DNA of 48,941 nt from an uncultured Caulobacterales bacterium (GTDB taxonomy: Bacteria; Pseudomonadota; Alphaproteobacteria; Caulobacterales; Maricaulaceae), in NCBI GenBank assembly GCA_937928165.1, contig CALFVT010000019.1:1-48941 (forward strand), given 5' to 3'. Made by a program: the position numbers and the translations under genes. The notes below the pieces were generated by a model. That model saw only the letters and a list, made by a program, of their open reading frames with translations. It did no database searches and was not told where the DNA came from. Below, one piece after another: positions 8,061-15,267 of this stretch; position 1 is the stretch's first letter, and each line of letters begins with the position of its first letter.

Positions 8061-8968
8061 TACGCCGTGCTTGCCTCTGATGTTGCCTCTGTGTTTGCGT
8101 CGATAGTTTGCTGTGTCGGCGCAACGGGGCCGCGGCGGTATGTCCATGTAATAATCAGCGCGCCAATGATAATCATGGGCAGGCTATAGGCCATGCCGCG
8201 GGTGAAATACTCACTAATTTGCGGAATCGGGTCAGGCTCGCGGACAAATTCAATGCTAAAGCGGAAGATGCCGTAAAGCAGCATAAAGGCCCCCGCGCAA
8301 AGCCCTGGATAGGTCAGCGCTTTAAACCGCGTGACTAAAATCCGAATAATCAAGAAGATCATGAGCCCCTCGAGGAAAGCTTCATAAAGCTGACTGGGGT
8401 GGCGCGGGGTGGATAGGGGGTCTGTATTAAAGATAAAGGCCCATGACACATCGGTGGCGCGGCCATAAAGCTCTTGATTGATAAAGTTAGCAATCCGCAC
8501 AAGGCCAATGCCAATGGATGCGCCAACGGCGGCCATATCCGCCCAGCGCCATAGGCTGATTTTATAGCGTTTAGCGACATAAAATGTGGCCGCGCAAACG
8601 CCTAAAAATCCGCCGTGAAAGGCCATGCCGCCTTCCCAGACTTTAAACACATCTAGCGGGTTTTCGATGTAATATTGCGTATTATAAAGTAAAATAGACC
8701 CAATACGCCCGCCGACCATAATGCCGACCATACAGTAAAAAGCAAAATCCTCTAACATGCGCTTATCGGGCCGATTTAGCTCGCCCCTCGCTAGCCGTGA
8801 TGGCTGCCAATAGACAGGCTTTCTGACAAGGCGGGAGGCGTAATAAAACGCAAGACCCACCCCCACGACATAACCGAGGCCGTACCAGCCTAATTTGATC
8901 GGACCAATCTCTAAAATAATCGGGTCCAGCCAATTTGGGAAAGGGATCGCATTTATTAGCTCGATCAT
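8060..8968 (-). CDS. lgt: Phosphatidylglycerol--prolipoprotein diacylglyceryl transferase
   Basis: A 302-aa inner-membrane enzyme that transfers diacylglycerol from phosphatidylglycerol to the lipobox cysteine of prolipoproteins, the first step of lipoprotein maturation. Seven or so hydrophobic segments are visible. Signatures: WYGLGYVVG near the start, GGRIGSILLYN, MAFHGGFLG (conserved His), and GLVRIANFINQELYGRATD with the conserved Arg/Asn, then RHPSQLYEA and RFSIEFVREPD near the end. It heads the lgt-midA-pgeF operon and is divergent from ubiK with about 120 bp between them. Confidence 0.96.
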   Translation of the reverse strand: MIELINAIPFPNWLDPIILEIGPIKLGWYGLGYVVGVGLAFYYASRLVRKPVYWQPSRLARGELNRPDKRMLEDFAFYCMVGIMVGGRIGSILLYNTQYYIENPLDVFKVWEGGMAFHGGFLGVCAATFYVAKRYKISLWRWADMAAVGASIGIGLVRIANFINQELYGRATDVSWAFIFNTDPLSTPRHPSQLYEAFLEGLMIFLIIRILVTRFKALTYPGLCAGAFMLLYGIFRFSIEFVREPDPIPQISEYFTRGMAYSLPMIIIGALIITWTYRRGPVAPTQQTIDANTEATSEASTA

Positions 8969-9085
8969 AATTTGGATAACCCTTTATTCCCGGCAGCTCT
9001 AAGGCTGCGGCATTAATTCCAATTAAAGCTCTGGAATTTCTGTTAAACCGCTCCTATCTTTAAGGAAAGCCCTAAAGGGCAGAAA

Positions 9086-9385
9086 ATGGAGCCAAATATG
9101 CAGAGTAAGTCACGTCCTTTGGATGAGTTAAGCAATCTTCTGACCAATGCGGTTGGCGCCGTCAAAGGGGTCGGCGATGAAGCCAAAGCGGTTGCGCGCT
9201 CACAGGCCGAGAAAATCATCGCGGATCTTGACCTCGTGGGCCGTGATGAGTTTGAGGTTCTTAAAGCGCGGCTAGAGGTTCTTGCGGATGAAAATGCTAC
9301 CCTTAGAGCGGAATTAAACGGGATGAAGCCCAAAGCTGCGCCCAAACCTAAAAAGCCTCGCACGAAGGCAAAGCCAAAAACCTAA
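9086..9385 (+). CDS. ubiK: Ubiquinone biosynthesis accessory factor UbiK family (BMFP)
   Basis: A 99-aa small soluble coiled-coil protein of the former DUF526/BMFP family; E. coli UbiK is needed for efficient aerobic ubiquinone synthesis and interacts with UbiJ and membranes. Residues about 12-45 form an amphipathic helix (LLTNAVGAVKGVGDEAKAVAR). DLDLVGRDEFEVLKARLEVLADENATLRAEL (55-85) is the diagnostic coiled coil, and the tail is Lys/Pro/Ala-rich. Two starts are possible: ATG 9086 (AAAGGG at 6 nt) and ATG 9098 (GGAG at 6 nt). It begins a plus-strand group with ybjN and proC, divergent from lgt. Confidence 0.88.
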   Translation: MEPNMQSKSRPLDELSNLLTNAVGAVKGVGDEAKAVARSQAEKIIADLDLVGRDEFEVLKARLEVLADENATLRAELNGMKPKAAPKPKKPRTKAKPKT

Positions 9386-9393
9386 ACCCTGCT

Positions 9394-9430
9394 ACATATA
9401 GTTATCAACAATATATTGATAACTATATGT
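9394..9430. repeat. Perfect 15-bp inverted repeat between ubiK and ybjN
   Basis: The left arm acatatagttatcaa (9394-9408) and right arm ttgataactatatgt (9416-9430) are exact reverse complements around a 7-nt spacer. It starts 9 bp after the ubiK stop. There is no T-tract after it in either direction, so it is not an ordinary intrinsic terminator. It could be a dimeric-regulator operator, an mRNA processing or stability hairpin, or the scar of a small element. Confidence 0.8.
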
Positions 9431-9494
9431 TGTGGAGTTCCCCGCTTTCGTTATCTTAACACTGAATGGTGAAAAAGAATCGCGAAAGACGATC

Positions 9495-10046
9495 ATGACA
9501 ATACTTCAAGAAGGCTATCTCCAAGACAGCTGTATTCGCTCAAGCCCGAAGCTGAACGCTATATTACCGGGACGGACAAATCCGCTTGATTGTTTTGAAC
9601 GCATTTCAATCGCGGAACATTATGACTATGAGCGCCTAGATGGCTCGGAGCTGAATATATCACTGCCTGGGCGCTGTGGTTATCATGATTTATCCTTACG
9701 TTGGCACGCGGATAAGGAACAGGTTCAGATATTCCTCGTGCTAGAGAGCCGCTCGCCTATGGGCCGAACAGACCGGTTATGCCGCCTCATGTCATTATTA
9801 AATGAGCGCCTTTCAGCGGGACATTTTGATTATTGGGAACGCAATAGCTCTTTGGTTTACCGCCATAACCTGTCCTTACGGGGCGCGGCCAAAATAAGTC
9901 TTGAACAGGCGATGGATATTATATCCGCCGCCCGAGATGCTGCCGAATGTGGATTTCCAGCCTGCCAATATGTCATATGGGCCGGAAAAACGCCCGAAGA
10001 GGCTCTTGATCAAGCTTTCGCCGAAACCACTATTGGGGTCATATAA
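9495..10046 (+). CDS. YbjN domain-containing protein
   Basis: A 183-aa soluble protein of the YbjN family (PF10722), a type III secretion chaperone-like fold of unsettled function. In Alphaproteobacteria it often sits next to proC. The body contains LSLRWHADKEQVQIFLVLESRSP and a C-terminal helical region with AMDIISAARDAAECGFPACQYVIWAGKTPEEALDQAF. Start choice is uncertain: GTG 9432 would touch the inverted repeat and has no SD, so I prefer ATG 9495 (MTILQEGYLQ), although its SD is also poor. It is followed by proC after 17 bp with a good SD, so cotranscription is likely. Confidence 0.8.
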   Translation: MTILQEGYLQDSCIRSSPKLNAILPGRTNPLDCFERISIAEHYDYERLDGSELNISLPGRCGYHDLSLRWHADKEQVQIFLVLESRSPMGRTDRLCRLMSLLNERLSAGHFDYWERNSSLVYRHNLSLRGAAKISLEQAMDIISAARDAAECGFPACQYVIWAGKTPEEALDQAFAETTIGVI

Positions 10047-10063
10047 ATTTTAGGGGGCGTGTC

Positions 10064-10876
10064 ATGGGGCAAACACATTTAATAATTGGTGCGGGGCGTA
10101 TGGGCGGCGCTCTTGTTAAGGGCTGGGCGAAAGGCCGAAACCCTTGCGTAGCGCCGCAGCATATTGCGCTGCTTGACCCTAATCCAGGCGAAGATGCGCA
10201 AGCGGTGATTGCGGCGGGTGCGGTTCATTATGAAGCTATATCTAAAGTGCTACCCTCGCTGACACATGTTATCTTGGCGATTAAGCCGCAGATGTTTGAT
10301 AAAGTCGCAGAGGGACTAGAGGCCTATATTCCTGATGACTGCGTGATTATATCGATTATGGCTGGGGTTAGTCTTGCGCGCCTGTCCATAGCCTTTCCAA
10401 GTCGGCCCTTAGTGCGGGCCATGCCCAATACTCCTGCGGCGATTGGCGCGGGTATGACGGCTTTTACGGCTGATAATGAGGTGACGGTCGCGCAAAAGAA
10501 AACGGTTAAAAAATTACTCGCTTCGACTGGTAAAGTGGAGGAGGTCGAGACCGAAGCTATGATTGATGCCGTCACCGCTGTGTCGGGATCTGGCCCGGCT
10601 TATGTGTTTTACCTGACTGAAGCCCTCGAAGCGGCAGCGCAGGATATTGGATTGCCGCCGCAAATGGCCCCTGTTTTTGCGCGGGAGACGATCATCGGCG
10701 CGGCGGAACTTATGAAAAAGTCTGGCGAACCCGCAGATAACTTGCGAGTGGCTGTGACCTCACCAGGCGGCACCACACAGGCGGCCCTTGATGTGTTAAT
10801 GGGGGATAAGGGCATGGTGCCTTTGATGAAACTTGCGGTTAGAGCGGCTTTGAAACGGGCGAAAGACTTATCCTAA
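10064..10876 (+). CDS. proC: Pyrroline-5-carboxylate reductase
   Basis: A 270-aa NAD(P)H-dependent enzyme for the last step of proline synthesis. The Rossmann motif GAGRMGGALVKGW sits near the N-terminus, AIKPQ and SIMAGVSLARL follow, and RAMPNTPAAIGAGMTAF marks the P5C reductase family. The C-terminal dimerisation domain carries TAVSGSGPAYVFYLTEALEAAA and the signature VTSPGGTTQAALDVL. Length is standard. ATG 10064 has AGGGGG about 7 nt upstream. It ends the ubiK-ybjN-proC group and converges on the histidine kinase gene. Confidence 0.96.
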   Translation: MGQTHLIIGAGRMGGALVKGWAKGRNPCVAPQHIALLDPNPGEDAQAVIAAGAVHYEAISKVLPSLTHVILAIKPQMFDKVAEGLEAYIPDDCVIISIMAGVSLARLSIAFPSRPLVRAMPNTPAAIGAGMTAFTADNEVTVAQKKTVKKLLASTGKVEEVETEAMIDAVTAVSGSGPAYVFYLTEALEAAAQDIGLPPQMAPVFARETIIGAAELMKKSGEPADNLRVAVTSPGGTTQAALDVLMGDKGMVPLMKLAVRAALKRAKDLS

Positions 10877-10912
10877 GCGGCGAGGCAGGATGTGAATTTA
10901 ATTGTCTTGAGG

Positions 10913-12208
10913 TTAAAGCGGCAAGCGTATTTCTGCTTTTAATCCGCCCATATCGCTATCGCCTAATGTTAATGTCCCCCCATAAGTTTGGATAATATCT
11001 TTGGCGATAGATAGGCCAAGGCCTACCCCTTCGATATTTTGATTGCGGGCTTCGTCAAGGCGCTGAAAAGGCTGAAAGGCAGCACTTCGTTTTTTTTCAG
11101 GAATGCCGGGCCCGTCATCTTCAACATGAATATAAATAGCGCTTTCATCTTGTGTTAAATTTATTCGGACATGGGTGCCATATTTAAGTCCGTTGGATAT
11201 AAGGTTGTCGAGTACGCGAGTGAAAGATGTTTTTTGAATATCAATAACGGGATTTGAATTTTGATTGAATTCAATGGCTTGCTTATATTTTTTTAATGTA
11301 TCTTTTATTAATAAATTAAGCTGTGTTGGCTGCCGCTTCTCTGCGGCGGTGCCTTTGGCGAAGTCAAGATAACCATCAAGCATTTGTTCCATTTCAACAA
11401 GGTCTGCTTCGGCCTTGCTACAGCTGTCATCACTCATGGCAAAGTGAAGTTTCAGGCGCGTGAGCGGCGTGCGTAAATCATGACTCACGCCGGCAAGAAA
11501 AGCTTTTCTTTGGTTTATATGACGCTGTAGGCGCTGGGCCATTTTAAGAAAAGACTGCCCTGCAAGGCGAACCTCTGTGGCTCCGGAAGGTTTGAAACCA
11601 TCAATATTTTGCCCGCGTCCAAAAGCATCGGCGGTTCTGGCGAGGTCGATAATGGGCCGGGCTTGATTCTTGGCAAAGAAAATAGAAATGCCCGTGAGCA
11701 GCACTGTTGTTGTCATCAGCCAAAAGATAAACATAAACCCTGTCGGCGCAAAAACACGGTCGCGCGAGGTAATAAATCGTAGCACGCCGCCGTCCACAAG
11801 TACGCGAATATCAATATGATTAGGATAGCGGGTTGTATCAAACCAATAGGGATCAGTCAGGGTTTTGCCGAGCGCCGCGCGCAGTGTTTTGTCAAGATTA
11901 GAGAAAAAAGAGCGCCTCTCCGTTTCCGGCAAACGATCAAGGGAGACAAAATTTATGGATAATTCCATATTGGGGCGCATTAATTCATCAAGCTGAATTA
12001 TGCGCTCAGCACTTGGCGCTTGTTCATAAAGCTCGACGGCAAAGGCGATTTCTGCGGCAATACTATCCGTTAATGTGCCGGTCACGCGCACCCAATGGGC
12101 ATTGAAAAATATATAGGCCACCGCCATTTGCATAAGAATGATCGGCAAGATAATAATCATAGTCACGCGGCCATATATATTTTTCGGAAGTAAGCGTTTT
12201 ATCGGCAT
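10913..12208 (-). CDS. Sensor histidine kinase, EnvZ/OmpR-pair type
   Basis: A 431-aa inner-membrane kinase. TM1 is about residues 14-34, a periplasmic sensor of about 130 residues follows, and TM2 is about 170-192. A HAMP domain then starts at ARPIIDLARTADAFGRGQ. The dimerisation/phosphoacceptor box is VSHDLRTPLTRLK with His at about 242; the catalytic domain shows DNLISNGLKYG (N box), EDDGPGIPE (G1) and GVGLGLSIAKDII (G2). The asymmetrical FxPFxRL (FQPFQRLDEARN) is also present. It follows its response regulator by 10 bp. The signal is unknown; an envelope stress or osmotic cue would be a guess. Confidence 0.93.
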   Translation of the reverse strand: MPIKRLLPKNIYGRVTMIIILPIILMQMAVAYIFFNAHWVRVTGTLTDSIAAEIAFAVELYEQAPSAERIIQLDELMRPNMELSINFVSLDRLPETERRSFFSNLDKTLRAALGKTLTDPYWFDTTRYPNHIDIRVLVDGGVLRFITSRDRVFAPTGFMFIFWLMTTTVLLTGISIFFAKNQARPIIDLARTADAFGRGQNIDGFKPSGATEVRLAGQSFLKMAQRLQRHINQRKAFLAGVSHDLRTPLTRLKLHFAMSDDSCSKAEADLVEMEQMLDGYLDFAKGTAAEKRQPTQLNLLIKDTLKKYKQAIEFNQNSNPVIDIQKTSFTRVLDNLISNGLKYGTHVRINLTQDESAIYIHVEDDGPGIPEKKRSAAFQPFQRLDEARNQNIEGVGLGLSIAKDIIQTYGGTLTLGDSDMGGLKAEIRLPL

Positions 12209-12218
12209 TTGCGCGGGT

Positions 12219-12926
12219 TTAACCCTCTAAGTTCTCTGTGAGGAGGCGGTAACCAACCCCGCGTACCGTTAGTAGCCATTGCGGTTCCCCGTCATTTTGT
12301 TCAATCTTGCGCCGAAGACGGGTCATTTGCACATCGACGGCGCGTTCGGATTTAGCTTTTATTTCCTTAGCAAGAGCGAGGCGGCTAACAGGCGCGCCGC
12401 CGCGCCGCGCCAAGATTGTAAGCAAGGCTTCCTCACCAGTTGTGAGGTGAATGCGCTCTCTTGATTTTTCTAAGACTCGCCGCTCCACATCAAAGCGCCA
12501 CGGGCCAAATACGACTTGGGACGCGGGAAGATTGACTCCCACCCTGCGTAATATTGATTCAATACGCAGGACAAGTTCTTGCGGCTCAAAAGGTTTGGTT
12601 AGGTAATCATCCGCCCCGATTGTCAGGCCGGAGATACGATCTTCGCTCTCCCCGCGCGCGGTAAGCAATATAATGGGGATATCATGGGTTTTGCGTAAGG
12701 ATTGGGTGAACTCAAACCCATTCTCTTCTGGCATCATGACATCAAGAATTAAAAGATCAAAGGCCAAAGTTTCCATCAGGCTGCGGGCGGCAACGGCACT
12801 ATGGGCCGTGGTAACACGAAATCCCTTCTTGGTTAAGAATGCCCTTAATAGGTCACGGATTCGGTCATCGTCATCGACGACAAGCAAATGTATGCCTACA
12901 CGGTCCAAAGATTGATGCTCCGACAC
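12219..12926 (-). CDS. OmpR-family response regulator
   Basis: A 235-aa DNA-binding regulator. The receiver domain (about residues 10-125) has the acidic pocket VVDDDDRIRD, phosphoacceptor Asp in LLILDVMMPEENG, the conserved Thr in IILLTARGE and Lys in YLTKPFEPQEL. The C-terminal winged helix (about 140-230) contains TGEEALLTIL, SERAVDVQMTRLRRKIE and WLLTVRGVGYRL. GTG 12926 is used, with AAGGG about 9 nt upstream. It is cotranscribed with and presumably phosphorylated by the downstream kinase. The promoter is in the gap shared with the divergent aminotransferase gene. Confidence 0.94.
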   Translation of the reverse strand: MSEHQSLDRVGIHLLVVDDDDRIRDLLRAFLTKKGFRVTTAHSAVAARSLMETLAFDLLILDVMMPEENGFEFTQSLRKTHDIPIILLTARGESEDRISGLTIGADDYLTKPFEPQELVLRIESILRRVGVNLPASQVVFGPWRFDVERRVLEKSRERIHLTTGEEALLTILARRGGAPVSRLALAKEIKAKSERAVDVQMTRLRRKIEQNDGEPQWLLTVRGVGYRLLTENLEG

Positions 12927-13036
12927 TAAATTATTCCCTTATGTAATTCAATTCACGTCTTGTATTCGCAAGATAGATTGGCAGAATGGCGAAAAATGTT
13001 CATTACAGCAATAGCTGTTCTTTGAGAGAGTTGATT

Positions 13037-13915
13037 ATGATCGAAAAACCCTATCACGACCGCGACGGTTATATTTGGATGAACGGAGAGTTCCATGAGT
13101 GGAAAGACACCAAAGTTCATCTCCTGACGCACTCTCTGCATTATGGCTCTGCCGTGTTTGAAGGTGACCGGGCTTATGGGGGGGAGATATTTCGCCTCAA
13201 TGATCATAGTCAACGGCTTTATAATTCTGCGAAATTACTCGGCTATGAAATTCCATATACGGTTGAGCAAATTAATGCGGCCTGTACGGAAACCTTGGCT
13301 AAATCGGGGCTTGGGGATGCTTATGTACGCCCGATTGCATGGCGCGGTTCTGATCAAATGGGGGTAGCCTCTGCTAATAACCAGATTCACCTTGCTGTCG
13401 CCTGTTGGCATTGGGGGAGCTATTTCGAGAACAAAATGAAGGGTATTAAAATCGGCATGTCCGATTGGAAGCGCCCGGCGCCAGATACGATCCCGTCAAA
13501 AGCAAAGGCGGCAGGTCTTTATATGATTTGTACGATGTCCAAAGACGCGGCCAAAGCCAAAGGCTGGGACGAAGCGCTTATGCTGGATTATAAAGGCCGG
13601 GTTGCGGAATGTACCGGTGCGCATATTTTCTTTGCCCGCGATGGGGAACTGCATACGCCGACGAATGACATTCTCCTTGAGGGGATTACTCATGACACAG
13701 TTTGCCGCCTTGCAGAAGCGCGCGGCATTAAAGTCTATAAGCGCGATATTTACCCGTCAGAGCTGCCGCATTTCTCAGAATGTTTTGTGGTCGGGACGGC
13801 TGCTGAAGTCACGCCTGTGCGCCAAGTGGGGGATTATAATTATCCACCCGCAGATATTTGCGCCGCCATGGTTGAAGATTATGACAAAGCGGTTCACGGG
13901 AAAATTAAGTTTTAA
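13037..13915 (+). CDS. ilvE: Branched-chain amino acid aminotransferase
   Basis: A 292-aa PLP-dependent class IV aminotransferase interconverting Leu/Ile/Val with their keto acids. Family features: GYIWMNGEF, HLLTHSLHYGSAVFEG, RLNDHSQRLYNSAKLL, AYVRPIAWRG, and the PLP lysine in SKAKAAGLYM. WDEALMLDYKGRVAECTGAHIFF contains the conserved Glu/Asn-region, and LLEGITHDTVCRLA plus FVVGTAAEVTPVRQV close the active site. ATG 13037 has GAGAGAG at 6 nt; the longer frame to 12986 is unlikely. It stands alone, divergent from the two-component pair. Confidence 0.93.
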   Translation: MIEKPYHDRDGYIWMNGEFHEWKDTKVHLLTHSLHYGSAVFEGDRAYGGEIFRLNDHSQRLYNSAKLLGYEIPYTVEQINAACTETLAKSGLGDAYVRPIAWRGSDQMGVASANNQIHLAVACWHWGSYFENKMKGIKIGMSDWKRPAPDTIPSKAKAAGLYMICTMSKDAAKAKGWDEALMLDYKGRVAECTGAHIFFARDGELHTPTNDILLEGITHDTVCRLAEARGIKVYKRDIYPSELPHFSECFVVGTAAEVTPVRQVGDYNYPPADICAAMVEDYDKAVHGKIKF

Positions 13916-13948
13916 GTTTTAAGCTTTAACGCCTTGATAATATTGGAT

Positions 13949-14599
13949 TTAAGCCGTTCTTTTTAGGGCGGCTTTTGCGTAATGAAGTCCCGTATAAGCG
14001 GATAGTGCGGCGGCTATCCATAAAAGAGCAACCCCGAGTCGCCGAGAGTTATCGACAAGCTGCATAATGCTGTCTGATATGGGGAGCCATTGCCCTGATA
14101 AGACCCAAATTAACAAGATGGCAATGGCTAGCATTTCAGTTGCCGTTTTCCATTTCGCAAGCTGGGTGGGGGGCATCACTATTCCTTTATGGGCTGCGTG
14201 CTCGCGAAGGCCGCTAATGAATATGTCGCGGCCGATAATCATAAGGGTGGGGGCGAGAATCCACCATGTCCCGCGGGTTAAAATGGTAAATGCAATAAGT
14301 AGGCCGGCAACAAAAAGTTTATCGGCAATAGGGTCGAGCATACGTCCAAAATCTGATGTGACATGCCATTTGCGGGCTAAGTAGCCATCCAGGAAGTCCG
14401 TGAGTCCTAAGATGAGAAAGAGTCCTAAGATAACCGTTGTCCCTAAAAATGCATGGTCAGTCCCATAAGTTAAAATACCGCCTATGAGGACAGGGATGAA
14501 AGCTATCCGCCCTAAGGTCAGAGCATTAGGAACCCAGGCCAGATGTGTTTTTGGCTGCGGCCCAGAAGGTGATGGGCGCTGCGTGCTGTCTGCTGTCAT
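13949..14599 (-). CDS. pgsA: CDP-diacylglycerol--glycerol-3-phosphate 3-phosphatidyltransferase
   Basis: A 216-aa inner-membrane enzyme making phosphatidylglycerophosphate. The CDP-alcohol phosphotransferase signature is complete: D-FL-DG-YL-AR, eight residues, G, then D-PIA-D (DFLDGYLARKWHV ... GRMLDPIADK, about residues 66-93). Four to six hydrophobic segments surround it. The N-terminal 20 residues are polar and Pro/Ser-rich before WVPNALTLGRI. ATG 14599 overlaps the stop of the upstream paralogue as ATGA. Linkage to uvrC is common in Alphaproteobacteria. It is the last gene of the long minus-strand operon. Confidence 0.95.
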   Translation of the reverse strand: MTADSTQRPSPSGPQPKTHLAWVPNALTLGRIAFIPVLIGGILTYGTDHAFLGTTVILGLFLILGLTDFLDGYLARKWHVTSDFGRMLDPIADKLFVAGLLIAFTILTRGTWWILAPTLMIIGRDIFISGLREHAAHKGIVMPPTQLAKWKTATEMLAIAILLIWVLSGQWLPISDSIMQLVDNSRRLGVALLWIAAALSAYTGLHYAKAALKRTA

Positions 14600-15267
14600 G
14601 ACGGGCTTTCATCTTTTATCGGCTTGGTGGCTTGGAATAATCTTAGACCGTGAAGAAGGCCTATAAGGGCCGCGATCCATAATAAACCCGTACCGATAAG
14701 CCAGATAAATGTCGAGGCCTCGTTATAAATAGCGTAAGGGTCGCTTGATACCCGAAGGCTGTCCATCCAAGCGGTCAGCCACGGCGAAGCTATTAAAACG
14801 GAGACAGCCATCATAGATAATGCGTTTTTAGCCGTCGCAAGACGGTCTTCAACAGGATTGAGATTTGACAACTCAAAGCCTTTGAAAAGTCCGACCAAGA
14901 GTTCTTTGCCAATGAATAATATTATGGGTATGGCGATGAATCCGTTCATAAGCCCCGCGCGATATATAACCCAAGACATGGCCAGTAATGCGCCAATCAC
15001 GAGGATAATATCTGCAATATCATCAAACCAGCCAAATTTACGCATAACAGCGGTCTCTGCGCCGCCGAAATAATCGTCAAAAAAATCGGTTAGAGCCGCC
15101 ATAATAAAAAGCGCTGATGCGAGGAGTGCATAACCGGGTAAGGGCCAACCCATGATAATTACCGCCATTATAACGGGAGTTATTAACGCCCGCATAAGGG
15201 TGAGTATATCCGCAATAATGCCGCCCGTTTGGCCCTGTTTTGGTTCATTCGGTGTTGAAATAGTCAT
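14596..15267 (-). CDS. CDP-alcohol phosphatidyltransferase family protein with degenerate motif
   Basis: A 223-aa membrane protein paralogous to the adjacent pgsA product. Its motif region reads DFFDDYFGGAETAVMRKFGWFDDIADI (split here across residues about 61-87). The first, second, third and fourth Asp are kept, but the invariant DG is DD and AR is GG, with the later Gly shifted by one. These changes argue for altered substrate or lost activity. The start lies 23 bp inside the end of uvrC and its end overlaps pgsA by 4 bp, so it is embedded in the uvrC-pgsA unit. Six hydrophobic segments are visible. Confidence 0.8.
   Translation of the reverse strand: MTISTPNEPKQGQTGGIIADILTLMRALITPVIMAVIIMGWPLPGYALLASALFIMAALTDFFDDYFGGAETAVMRKFGWFDDIADIILVIGALLAMSWVIYRAGLMNGFIAIPIILFIGKELLVGLFKGFELSNLNPVEDRLATAKNALSMMAVSVLIASPWLTAWMDSLRVSSDPYAIYNEASTFIWLIGTGLLWIAALIGLLHGLRLFQATKPIKDESPS

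Noticed and set aside
12953-13213. 86-codon minus-strand ORF opposite the ilvE start
   Set aside because: Shadow of ilvE; no SD or family resemblance.
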